Below are positions 1 through 6,203 of a DNA stretch of 6,300 nucleotides, one piece after another. The first letter of the stretch is position 1. Each line of letters starts with the position of its first letter. Both the position numbers and the translations under genes were made by a program. This DNA comes from Pseudomonadota bacterium (lineage in GTDB: Bacteria > Desulfobacterota > Desulfobacteria > Desulfobacterales > Desulfobacteraceae): NCBI GenBank assembly GCA_018812385.1, contig JAHJDU010000616.1:1-6300 (forward strand), written 5' to 3'. The notes under the pieces are model-generated. The model worked only from the letters and a program-made list of their open reading frames with translations, searched no databases and was not told where the DNA came from.

Positions 1-488
1 ATGGGCAGATAGATGGCCAGCATATAAAGGCCGGGTGCAAAGGAATTTGTTGTCTTGATTTCAAATGTTAAGTCATCAATGACCACTATTTCACTAAAGG
101 CTGAAAGTTTTCCCTTGTGTGGAGACTTGATTTCAGGGCTTTTAATTCTGTCAAATGAAAATTTCACAGCCTGAGCATTCACAGGTTCGCCATTATGGAA
201 TTTAATTCCCTTGCGCAGGGTAATCCTCCAGGCCAGGTCGCTGATCTGCTCCCATTTTTCTGCAAGAGCAGGTTTAACAGATGCATCTTCCTGGGGGTGG
301 AACAGCGTGTCATGGATATTGTAGCACACGCTCATGGTGTTTTGCAGGGAAGATCGCATCAAGTCAAGTCCCACTACCTCTGACTCCTGAATTACAATCA
401 GGGTCTTAGCATCCCTGGCAAAGCCTGGTGATGCAATCATAAGACAAAGTAGAATACCAATTAAAATAGATAGATACTGTTTTTTCAT
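1..488 (-). CDS. ABC transporter substrate-binding protein, family 5 (DppA/OppA-like), partial
   Basis: This is the first 162 codons of a periplasmic solute-binding protein; the rest lies beyond the left edge. It would capture a peptide, nickel complex or similar small solute and deliver it to the ABC transporter encoded upstream. Residues 1-24 form a Sec signal peptide: MKK, a hydrophobic core, then a GFA cleavage site before RDAKT. There is no convincing lipobox. Residues 73-114 match the family 5 core: PALAEKWE, then WRITLRKGIKFHNGEPV, then AVKFSFDR. The ATG at 488 is preceded by a strong AGGAGGAG (493-500) five bases upstream. The gene follows the DppF-like ATPase after 86 bp with no obvious terminator, so co-transcription is likely. 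The family is certain from this N-terminal lobe. The substrate cannot be read from it, because the ligand-contacting C-terminal lobe is missing. Confidence 0.9.
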   Translation of the reverse strand, partial: MKKQYLSILIGILLCLMIASPGFARDAKTLIVIQESEVVGLDLMRSSLQNTMSVCYNIHDTLFHPQEDASVKPALAEKWEQISDLAWRITLRKGIKFHNGEPVNAQAVKFSFDRIKSPEIKSPHKGKLSAFSEIVVIDDLTFEIKTTNSFAPGLYMLAIYLP

Positions 489-574
489 AAAACTCCTCCT
501 TTGTTATAAGTTATACTTAGATCCGACCTGTACAGTTTGCGCCGGATGTTTAAGTCTTTCTAAGGGAACCGGTT

Positions 575-1579
575 TTATTGATTGGGCAGGGGCGGAACCC
601 ATAATTCTCCATCCTGGTAAAGATGGCAGGCAACAATGTGATTCTTTTTGAACTGCCTGCTGTCTGGTTTTTCTCTGGTACATATATCCATGCAATCCGG
701 GCATCTTGTATGAAAACGGCATCCTGCAGGTGGATTGCGCGGTGAAGGCACATCACCTTGAAGTATCTTTCTTGTCCTGTTTTTTCTTTTTGGATCAGGA
801 ACGGGAACTGAGGATAAAAGAGAAATAGTATATGGGTGAAGCGGCTCATTATAGAGAGGGTCTACTGGTGCAATTTCTACTATTTCACCAAGGTACATGA
901 CGGCCACCTTGTGACTGACATGGCGGATAACGCCAAGATCATGGGAGATAAATATATAGGAAAGATCCATTTCCTCTTGCAACCGCTTTAACAGATTCAA
1001 CATCTGTGCCTGTACAGAGACATCAAGGGCGGAAACGGGTTCATCTGCAATGATCAGCTTTGGTTTTAGAATCAGGGCACGTGCAAGCATGATTCTCTGG
1101 CGCTGTCCACCTGAAAATTCATGGGGAAATCTTTTCATATGTTCCGGCAACAGCCCGACTTTTGTAAGCATTTTTTCGACTTCCTGTCTGCGTGATGCCC
1201 TGTCCCCGATTTTATGGGTTAATAAGGGTTCTTCCACTATTCGTTTAACAGTGAGCCTTGGATTTAAAGAACCAAAAGGATCCTGAAATATAATTTGTAT
1301 CCCCTGGCGCATCTTTCTTTTTTCATAAGGCTTTAGAGCAAACAAATTCTGACCCTGAAACCATACCTGTCCGGAAGTGGGAGTGATAAGATTTAATATG
1401 GTGCGACTGGCAGTAGACTTTCCACAGCCCGATTCCCCCACAAGACCTAAGGTTTCTTTTTCCCCCAGAGTGAAGGAGATCTCATCCATGGCATATACAT
1501 ATTTCTTTTTCCGGCTGAACAAACCTGCGGATATGGGAAAATGCTTACTGAGTTTGTATACTTCAATAAGATTAGACAT
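575..1579 (-). CDS. dppF: Peptide-type ABC transporter ATP-binding protein, DppF/OppF-like
   Basis: A cytoplasmic ATPase subunit of a dipeptide/oligopeptide/nickel-type importer, 334 aa, normal length for OppF/DppF. Visible motifs: Walker A GESGCGKST (48-56), Q-loop Q99 in FQDPFGSLNP, signature FSGGQRQR (155-162), Walker B LIIADE (175-180), and H-loop H213 in ISHDLGV. The oligopeptide-transporter C-terminal region follows, with PLHPY (246-250) and a cysteine cluster at C287, C293, C296, C300 and C318. The frame is open to an ATG at 1624, which would add 15 residues. I prefer the ATG at 1579 because it gives the usual start (MSNLIEVYKLSKHF), has GGAGAG six bases upstream, and overlaps the DppD-like stop by 8 bp (ATGTCTAA), a typical coupled arrangement. 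It would pair with the upstream DppD-like protein as a heterodimeric motor. The symbol is by family; the transported solute is not proven. Confidence 0.93.
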   Translation of the reverse strand: MSNLIEVYKLSKHFPISAGLFSRKKKYVYAMDEISFTLGEKETLGLVGESGCGKSTASRTILNLITPTSGQVWFQGQNLFALKPYEKRKMRQGIQIIFQDPFGSLNPRLTVKRIVEEPLLTHKIGDRASRRQEVEKMLTKVGLLPEHMKRFPHEFSGGQRQRIMLARALILKPKLIIADEPVSALDVSVQAQMLNLLKRLQEEMDLSYIFISHDLGVIRHVSHKVAVMYLGEIVEIAPVDPLYNEPLHPYTISLLSSVPVPDPKRKNRTRKILQGDVPSPRNPPAGCRFHTRCPDCMDICTREKPDSRQFKKNHIVACHLYQDGELWVPPLPNQ

Positions 1580-2543
1580 GATCCACTCTCCAGCATGCAA
1601 CACAGTGTTCAGGATATATTTCACGAAGTTCAGGTCTTTTTTGGGTACAAATATCCACGGCCATCGGGCATCGGGTATTAAATTTGCAACCCTGTGGAAG
1701 ATTCAAAAGACTTGGGACAGTGCCCTTTATTTCATAAAGCTCATTTTCTTCTGTAGCACCTGTACCGGGAATTGATTTGAGAAGGCCCCTGGTATAGGGG
1801 TGCAGGGGTTTTTCAAACAACTCCAATGTTGATGCGCTTTCCATGATACTGCCCGTGTACATGACCATGACCCTGTCCGTTATTTCCGCAATAACGCCAA
1901 GATCATGGGTGATCAGTATAATGGCAGTTCCAAGCTCTTTTCTTAATTTAGTCACCAGGTCCAGAATCTGCGCCTGTATGGTTACATCAAGGGCCGTGGT
2001 TGGTTCGTCTGCAATGAGAAGCTGGGGCTGACAGGCAAGGGCCATGGCAATCATAACCCTCTGGCGCAGTCCGCCTGAGAGCTGATAGGGATACTCTTTG
2101 AGGCGATTTCTGGGTCCTGGAATACCTACTTTTTCAAGCATATCGACTGCTTTTTCAAGGGCCTGTTTTTTCGACATATTCCTATGCACCCGATACACTT
2201 CTGCAAGCTGGTTTCCCACAGTATAGACAGGATTCAAAGCTGTCATGGGTTCCTGAAAAATCATGCTTATGCTATTTCCCCGGATACTGCGAATCTCTTC
2301 GTTAGAGATCTTCAGTAAATCAGATTTGTTAAACATGATCTGTCCTTGTTCAAAAAACGCGGGAGGCATTGGCAAAAGGCGTAGAATTGACAGGGCAAGG
2401 ACACTCTTTCCACACCCTGATTCCCCTACTATTCCGAGAATTTCCCCTTTTTTAACACTAAGGCTGACTCCATCTACAGCCTTAACAATCCCTGAAGAGG
2501 TTTTAAAAAAAGTATGAAGGGAATGAATATTCAGCAAACTCAT
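1572..2543 (-). CDS. dppD: Peptide-type ABC transporter ATP-binding protein, DppD/OppD-like
   Basis: The partner ATPase of the importer, 323 aa, full length for DppD/OppD. Motifs: Walker A GESGCGKS (40-47), Q-loop Q97 in FQEPMTALNP, signature LSGGLRQR (155-162; Leu in place of the usual Gln or Met at the fifth position), Walker B LLIADE (175-180), and H213 in ITHDLGV. The C-terminal extension has PLHPYTRGLL from 246 and cysteines C286, C292, C299, C314 and C317. In some relatives this part binds an iron-sulfur cluster. It is the first gene of the leftward operon in the window, and its stop overlaps the next start. The ATG at 2543 is chosen because the family-typical N-terminus (MSLLNIHSLHTFFKTSSG) begins there. 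Its ribosome binding site is weak (TGAGAAAA). The 225-bp spacer upstream separates it from the divergent oxidoreductase gene. Confidence 0.94.
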   Translation of the reverse strand: MSLLNIHSLHTFFKTSSGIVKAVDGVSLSVKKGEILGIVGESGCGKSVLALSILRLLPMPPAFFEQGQIMFNKSDLLKISNEEIRSIRGNSISMIFQEPMTALNPVYTVGNQLAEVYRVHRNMSKKQALEKAVDMLEKVGIPGPRNRLKEYPYQLSGGLRQRVMIAMALACQPQLLIADEPTTALDVTIQAQILDLVTKLRKELGTAIILITHDLGVIAEITDRVMVMYTGSIMESASTLELFEKPLHPYTRGLLKSIPGTGATEENELYEIKGTVPSLLNLPQGCKFNTRCPMAVDICTQKRPELREIYPEHCVACWRVDHV

Positions 2544-2578
2544 ATGATTTTTCTCATATCAAAGAAAAAATTATTCAC

Positions 2579-2607
2579 AATAGAAATATTTGATTTTAAT
2601 ATCTCAA
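2579..2607 (-). promoter_or_regulatory. Candidate promoter for the leftward transporter operon
   Basis: Read on the minus strand, TTGAGA (2607-2602, 5 of 6 matches to the sigma-70 -35 box) lies 17 bp before TCTATT (2584-2579, 4 of 6 to the -10 box). This would give a leader of about 30 bases before the ATG at 2543. The -35 box and spacer sit inside the 30-bp inverted repeat at 2584-2613. The region is so AT-rich that near-matches are expected by chance, so this is only a candidate. Confidence 0.3.
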
Positions 2608-2613
2608 ATATTT
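2584..2613. repeat. Perfect 10-nt inverted repeat with 10-nt spacer, candidate operator
   Basis: AAATATTTGA (2584-2593) is matched exactly by its reverse complement TCAAATATTT (2604-2613) around a non-palindromic 10-nt spacer. Half-site centres are 20 bp apart, about two helical turns, as expected for a dimeric regulator bound to one face of the DNA. It lies in the divergent spacer, over the -35 and spacer of the candidate transporter promoter. No regulator gene is in the window, and I do not recognise the motif. The arms are almost all A/T, so a chance origin is possible, and a weak RNA hairpin is the alternative. Confidence 0.45.
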
Positions 2614-2631
2614 TAGAGTTATCCAGACCAT

Positions 2632-2646
2632 ATATAAGGTTTATAT
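2632..2646. repeat. Short palindrome in the divergent spacer
   Basis: ATATAA-GGT-TTATAT is a perfect 6-nt inverted repeat around a 3-nt centre, 18 bp from the larger inverted repeat. It might be a second protein-binding site. With arms made only of A and T in an AT-rich spacer, chance is a serious alternative. Confidence 0.25.
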
Positions 2647-2702
2647 TCCTGTCAAGCATAAATATTTTTGAACATTATTTCATTTTTATCCTCTTTAGTT
2701 TC

Positions 2703-2711
2703 TGCTATTAT
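2703..2711 (+). promoter_or_regulatory. Candidate extended -10 promoter element for the oxidoreductase gene
   Basis: TGCTATTAT reads as an extended -10 box (TGn followed by TATTAT, 5 of 6 matches). The -35 position 17 bp upstream is only TTTTTA (2683-2688), but extended -10 promoters tolerate weak -35 boxes. Transcription would start near 2718, giving a leader of about 50 bases. A good TTGAAC at 2668-2673 is too far away to pair with it. Confidence 0.35.
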
Positions 2712-2768
2712 AGTTTATATGGGTGTCCACAATACTGTAGATGGCTAAAATTTAAAGGAAATTAAATT

Positions 2769-4598
2769 ATGTACGGATGGAGAGGAAAACTTCTCAGGGT
2801 CAATCTGAGTACAGGAGAAATTATTGTAGAGCCGTTGGATCCACAGGTTGCCAGGGACTATATCGGCGGCCGGGGCCTTGGTATCTATTTGATGAATCAG
2901 GAGCTTGATCCCTTGTGCGATCCCTTGTCCCCTGAAAATATGTTGATCATGGCCACGGGCCCCTTGACCGGTACAAAGGCCCCCACAGGTGCCCGGTACA
3001 TGGTTATGACAAAGTCCCCCTTGACCCACGCCATTACCTGCTCAAACTCAGGGGGAAAATTCCCTGCAGCCTTTAAGCAGACCGGATTTGACGCTGTGAT
3101 CTTTAAGGGAAAGGCAGATAAACCTGTCTACCTTGTCATTGAAAATAATACTGCCCAGTTAAAACAAGCCGGTCATCTCTGGGGAAAGACCACCCACGAC
3201 ACCACTGATGCCCTTGTGACTGAAACCCATGAGAATGCCAAAGTGGCCTGTATTGGTCCGGCCGGAGAAAATGGCGTCCTCTTTGCCTCGATCATGAACG
3301 ATAAACACCGGGCAGCAGGGCGGTCCGGTGTGGGTGCAGTCATGGGGGCCAAAAACTTGAAGGCAGTTGTCGTCAATGCGGATCAGAAAATTCCCCTGGC
3401 AGATGAAGCCGGGTTTAAAGCCATCAATAAAAGACTGGGAGATGCCTTCCGCAAGGCTGCCAAAATAAATCCCCCTGCGTTACGTCTCCACGGCACGGCC
3501 GTGACCGTCATGGCCACCCAGCACTACGGGGTTTTGCCCACCAAGAACTGGCAGCAGGGTACCTTTGACAACTGGGAAAAGATTCACGGTGAGACCCTGA
3601 CGGAAAAATACCTGGTCAGCAATTCAGCCTGCTTTTCCTGCCCCATCGGCTGCGGACGAAAGACCAAAGTGGAAGAGCCTGGATTTGAGGGTCAGGGAGA
3701 AGGACCGGAATATGAAACCGTATATGCCATGGGATCCAATTGTATGGTGGATAATTTAGCTGCCGTGACCAAGGCCAATTACCTGTGCAATGAATACGGC
3801 ATGGACACCATAACCATGGGTGCCACCATTGCCTGTGCCATGGAGCTCTACGACATTGGCTGTCTTACTGAAAAAGAAGTGGGCCGTACCCTTGAATGGG
3901 GAGATGCCAATGCGCTTGTGGAACTGACAAAACAGACCGCATTCAGGCAGGGTTTCGGAGATCTTCTTGCCCAGGGCAGTTATCGTCTGGCAGAAAAATA
4001 CAACCGTCCCGAGCTTGCCATGGTATCCAAGAAACAGGAATTTCCAGGCTATGATCCCAGGGGTTCCCAGGGCATGGGTCTTGCCTATGCCACCTCCCCC
4101 ATTGGCGGCTCCCACATGCGTGGCGATCCTGCTTATTTTGAGCTTTTAGGGGTTCCCACGGTAATTGACCGCCTGGAATGGAAGGGCAAAGCTAACCTGG
4201 TCAAGCTCTGGCAGGATTTTTTCTGTGTCATTGATTCGGCCGGGCTATGTGTGTTCTATTCCGTCAGAAACCTGAGCAACCTGGAACTGGAAATCCTTCC
4301 AACAGGTATCCTGGAATTGATCAATGCTGCCACTGGTGCTAACTACACCATAGAAGAACTGGCCCAGGCCGGCGAGCGGATCTCAAATGCCGAACGTCAG
4401 TTCCTGGTCAAGGCAGGTTTTACCAGAAAAGACGATTCCCTGCCGCCCAGGATGACAGAGGTTCCCCTGCCAGATGGCGGGTCCAAGGGATCGGTCTGCC
4501 ACCTGGATGATATGCTGGATGACTACTATGCCCTCAGAGGCTGGTCCAATGACGGCATACCAACCCCTGAAAAACTTTCGGAGCTGGGTATTGCCTGA
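2769..4598 (+). CDS. aor: Tungsten/molybdopterin aldehyde:ferredoxin oxidoreductase, AOR family
   Basis: A cytoplasmic enzyme of 609 aa that probably oxidises aldehydes to carboxylic acids and passes electrons to ferredoxin, using a bis-pterin tungsten (or molybdenum) centre and one 4Fe-4S cluster. Cluster ligands are clear: C288-x2-C291-x3-C295 (CFSCPIGC) and C494 in DSAGLC. These numbers coincide with those I recall for Pyrococcus furiosus AOR. E314 in GPEYE and H449 in GGSHMRGDP correspond to the acid and histidine near the metal. The N-terminal pterin domain shows IGGRGLG (32-38), TGARYMVMTKSPLT (73-86), SNSGGKFPAAFK (92-103) and AAGRSGVGAVMGAKNLKA (182-199). The C-terminus (LRGWSNDGIPT) is family-typical, so the gene is complete. 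AAAGGAA lies eight bases before the ATG. It overlaps a MoaD-like gene and diverges from a peptide-type transporter. The ferredoxin-like and flavin subunits of AorABC-type enzymes are not seen here. The exact aldehyde is unknown. Confidence 0.95.
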   Translation: MYGWRGKLLRVNLSTGEIIVEPLDPQVARDYIGGRGLGIYLMNQELDPLCDPLSPENMLIMATGPLTGTKAPTGARYMVMTKSPLTHAITCSNSGGKFPAAFKQTGFDAVIFKGKADKPVYLVIENNTAQLKQAGHLWGKTTHDTTDALVTETHENAKVACIGPAGENGVLFASIMNDKHRAAGRSGVGAVMGAKNLKAVVVNADQKIPLADEAGFKAINKRLGDAFRKAAKINPPALRLHGTAVTVMATQHYGVLPTKNWQQGTFDNWEKIHGETLTEKYLVSNSACFSCPIGCGRKTKVEEPGFEGQGEGPEYETVYAMGSNCMVDNLAAVTKANYLCNEYGMDTITMGATIACAMELYDIGCLTEKEVGRTLEWGDANALVELTKQTAFRQGFGDLLAQGSYRLAEKYNRPELAMVSKKQEFPGYDPRGSQGMGLAYATSPIGGSHMRGDPAYFELLGVPTVIDRLEWKGKANLVKLWQDFFCVIDSAGLCVFYSVRNLSNLELEILPTGILELINAATGANYTIEELAQAGERISNAERQFLVKAGFTRKDDSLPPRMTEVPLPDGGSKGSVCHLDDMLDDYYALRGWSNDGIPTPEKLSELGIA

Positions 4599-4827
4599 TC
4601 ATGTTACCATAAAACTTTTTTCCACCCTGCGGCAGTACACCCGTGGTGGAAAAGAGTTTTCTCTGCCCTGGCACACCAATATGCAGGCTCAAGAGGTTCT
4701 GAACATTCTGAAAATCCCGGACACAGTTGAACTGGTCATCCTGGTCAATGGCCAGTACAGCGAATCAGACAAAAAACTGTCTCCCAATGACATTGTCGTC
4801 CTCTTTCCTCCTATGGCCGGGGGATAG
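4591..4827 (+). CDS. MoaD/ThiS-family sulfur carrier protein with C-terminal Gly-Gly
   Basis: A small beta-grasp protein of 78 aa. Proteins of this family are adenylated at the C-terminal glycine by a MoeB-like enzyme, converted to a thiocarboxylate, and donate sulfur to make the dithiolene of molybdopterin/tungstopterin. Here it probably serves the cofactor of the AOR encoded just upstream. Evidence is the start VTIKLFSTLRQY (5-16), the middle VILVNGQYSE (49-58), the DIVVLFPPMAGG ending (67-78) and the length. The frame has an ATG at 4474, but that would overlap AOR by 125 bp and add a non-homologous tail. I choose TTG at 4591: GGAG at 4580-4583 is seven bases upstream, and the overlap with the AOR stop is only 8 bp (TTGCCTGA), implying translational coupling. 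No MoeB-like partner is in the window. MoaD and ThiS cannot be separated by sequence alone; the context favours a MoaD role. Confidence 0.88.
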   Translation: MPDHVTIKLFSTLRQYTRGGKEFSLPWHTNMQAQEVLNILKIPDTVELVILVNGQYSESDKKLSPNDIVVLFPPMAGG

Positions 4828-4892
4828 GATAGGTTCCAAGCCAGAGACAGGGGCATTTATTTTAGTAAAGGGGAAAAACATTCAAAACAATT

Positions 4893-4920
4893 CAGTGGTG
4901 TCCGGTTAGGTTTTTGCATA
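4893..4920 (+). repeat. Terminal inverted repeat of the insertion sequence, 3' side of the transposase gene
   Basis: It begins CAGTGGTGTCCGGTTAGG and ends TTGCATA. All 28 positions are complementary to 6175-6202, and pairing stops on both sides. The last four transposase codons and its stop (TTA at 4906-4908) lie inside this repeat. Confidence 0.95.
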
Positions 4921-6060
4921 TAGCTTTTGCTCTTTGAAAAATGGATTCTCAGACCATACATTTTTTTCATCAGCACGCAATTCGTTCTGGATGGTGTTTC
5001 TAAGCTGACGTATCCTTTTTATTGATACAGGCTCATTAAACTTTTCATGGCAGTATATGGACATAAGCAGATAAGTTATTAACCCGGCAAAGATTTGAAC
5101 CATCAAGCCATATCTACTGTGAGCAATCAAGTGGTACACCTTTAAATGCTTCTTCCACCATCTAAAAAAAGTTTCAATATCCCACCTGAGTTTATAAATA
5201 ATTGCAATCTGATCGGCTGTAAGATCATAACGATCAGTTGCTACAAAATATTTGACACCGGCAATCTTATAACCAACCAGGCGAACGGGTTTCTTGGTCT
5301 GATTTACCCCAGGGGTTCCAAGAAGAACCATGGCATCATAAAAAATATAGCTATCAGGATCAACAGACTGCTCTTTAATAATAGTTCTCGTTGTTGTCGC
5401 TTTGATGCGGCAGACAAAATGTTTATTCTCATCCTGAAGAATATCGAAATCCTTATGTGATTGATACCCCCGATCCATGATTCCTGTTTGGCCTTTTGTA
5501 AGAATAGACCTGACAAAGGGACGTTCAGCGCCATTCCCATTTGTCAGATGAATTTTTATAGGAATCTTGTGATTGATGTCAAAGCCAAAATGTCCTTTTG
5601 CTTTTTTAGCGCCTTTTCTGTAATCCGCCCAATACATGGACAGAACTGCATCAATTAAGGATCCATCAATGGCAATGAGCTCACCAAGATCCGAATAATT
5701 TGATGGTAAAGCATTTTTTGCCTGGCTGCAGAGAGCTTGAAAAACATATTCAAGCTGTTTAAGTCCGCGGTGATTAATAATTTCGGAGAAACTGCTACGA
5801 CTGATGCCTCCATCCGGAGCTATACATTCTTTAGCAAAATCGTCCTCTTTAAGGTGTTGAATAAGATCACGAGCTGATTCATGCTCTTGAAGATGAAAAA
5901 ATATCAGTGCGTGAAGTTGATCTTCAAAAGTCATTTTCAATGGCCTGTACCCCCTGGATCTAAGCTGAGGTGTGTCAGGAAAAATCTTTTGCAAAGGTTT
6001 GAGAAATTGAGCATGAGATTGAGGGTTAAATTTTTTCTTAGGGATATTGAATGTTTGCAT
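4906..6060 (-). CDS. IS4-family DDE transposase
   Basis: An intact 384-aa transposase that would cut and join the element's ends. The catalytic triad is visible: D132 in IAIDGS, D196 in GIMDRGY, and E296 in the IS4 signature Y289-x2-R292-x3-E296-x6-K303 (YKLRWDIETFFRWWK). The N-terminal 120 residues resemble the DNA-binding region of this family (FEDQLHALIFFHLQEHESAR, SRSSFSEIINHRG). The ATG at 6060 has AAGGAG at 6072-6077, 11 bases upstream. The C-terminus (YAKT) is encoded by the terminal repeat itself. No frameshift or missing catalytic residue is seen, so it may be active. The hairpin at 6074-6102 may limit its translation from read-through transcripts. Confidence 0.95.
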   Translation of the reverse strand: MQTFNIPKKKFNPQSHAQFLKPLQKIFPDTPQLRSRGYRPLKMTFEDQLHALIFFHLQEHESARDLIQHLKEDDFAKECIAPDGGISRSSFSEIINHRGLKQLEYVFQALCSQAKNALPSNYSDLGELIAIDGSLIDAVLSMYWADYRKGAKKAKGHFGFDINHKIPIKIHLTNGNGAERPFVRSILTKGQTGIMDRGYQSHKDFDILQDENKHFVCRIKATTTRTIIKEQSVDPDSYIFYDAMVLLGTPGVNQTKKPVRLVGYKIAGVKYFVATDRYDLTADQIAIIYKLRWDIETFFRWWKKHLKVYHLIAHSRYGLMVQIFAGLITYLLMSIYCHEKFNEPVSIKRIRQLRNTIQNELRADEKNVWSENPFFKEQKLYAKT

Positions 6061-6073
6061 TTTTGATTTAACT

Positions 6074-6102
6074 CCTTGTTATAATTATAATTTATAACAA
6101 GG
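6074..6102 (-). promoter_or_regulatory. Hairpin overlapping the transposase ribosome binding site
   Basis: CCTTGTTATAA (6074-6084) and TTATAACAAGG (6092-6102) are perfect 11-nt complements around a 7-nt loop. In minus-strand RNA the stem pairs four of the six bases of the AAGGAG ribosome binding site (6072-6077). A -10-like TATAAT (6089-6084) lies in the loop and inner stem. A transcript started there would lack the upstream arm and stay translatable, while a read-through transcript would fold and hide the site. IS10 and IS50, both IS4-family elements, are known to limit translation of read-through RNA in this way. The -35 position for this box is poor (TTTTTT at 6107-6112). Confidence 0.55.
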
Positions 6103-6133
6103 CGACAAAAAAATTTTATCTGTTTTGTCAAGT

Positions 6134-6151
6134 AAAAAATGAACATTTTTT
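6134..6151. repeat. AT-rich palindrome inside the insertion-sequence end
   Basis: AAAAAATG-AA-CATTTTTT is an 8-nt perfect inverted repeat with a 2-nt centre, 23 bp inside the right terminal repeat. It could be a protein-binding site or a very weak hairpin. A perfect TTGACA (-35-like, minus strand, 6131-6126) lies just beside it but has no -10 box at a proper distance. Function is uncertain. Confidence 0.25.
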
Positions 6152-6174
6152 TAATTTATTTTTCTCCCATTTAG

Positions 6175-6202
6175 TATGCAAAAACCTAACCGGACACCAC
6201 TG
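6175..6202 (-). repeat. Terminal inverted repeat of the insertion sequence, 5' side of the transposase gene
   Basis: This is the exact reverse complement of 4893-4920, reading TATGCAAAAACCTAACCG at its inner side and ending CCACTG. Homology stops at 6203, where unrelated coding-like sequence begins. Confidence 0.95.
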
Positions 6203-6203
6203 G

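Larger units (their letters stand above)
4893..6202 (-). mobile_element. Complete IS4-family insertion sequence, 1310 bp
   Basis: The element is bounded by perfect 28-bp inverted repeats (4893-4920 and 6175-6202) and carries one intact transposase gene. Its GC content is visibly lower than that of the oxidoreductase gene. It sits 65 bp after the MoaD-like stop codon. IS4-family elements usually leave a target duplication of about 9-12 bp, but the two flanks (ending AAAACAATT on the left and starting GGTTCAATT on the right) do not match beyond a misaligned CAATT. This argues for rearrangement after insertion. I cannot name the element or its subgroup from memory. Confidence 0.93.

Noticed and set aside
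521..547. ATCCG...CGGAT inverted repeat between the DppF-like and binding-protein genes, containing CTGTACAG
   Set aside because: A five-base stem with a 17-base loop and no T-run is too weak for a terminator, and the short palindrome could easily be chance.
1377..1775. 132-residue plus-strand open frame
   Set aside because: It is antisense to the two well-supported ATPase genes and has no recognisable motifs; it is a shadow frame.
2514..2765. 83-residue plus-strand open frame across the divergent spacer
   Set aside because: It is rich in Phe, Ile and Tyr because the DNA is AT-rich, overlaps the start of the DppD-like gene, has no convincing ribosome binding site and resembles no family I know.
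3756..4115. 119-residue minus-strand open frame
   Set aside because: It lies entirely antisense to the AOR gene, whose motifs are unmistakable.
4727..4909. 60-residue plus-strand open frame spanning the MoaD end and the insertion-sequence boundary
   Set aside because: It overlaps the MoaD-like gene out of frame and ends inside the terminal repeat. It has no family features, so the 65 bp at 4828-4892 are treated as non-coding.
6126..6131. Perfect TTGACA as the -35 box of the transposase promoter
   Set aside because: No acceptable -10 sequence lies 15-19 bp downstream on the minus strand; the TATAAT at 6089-6084 is far too distant to pair with it.
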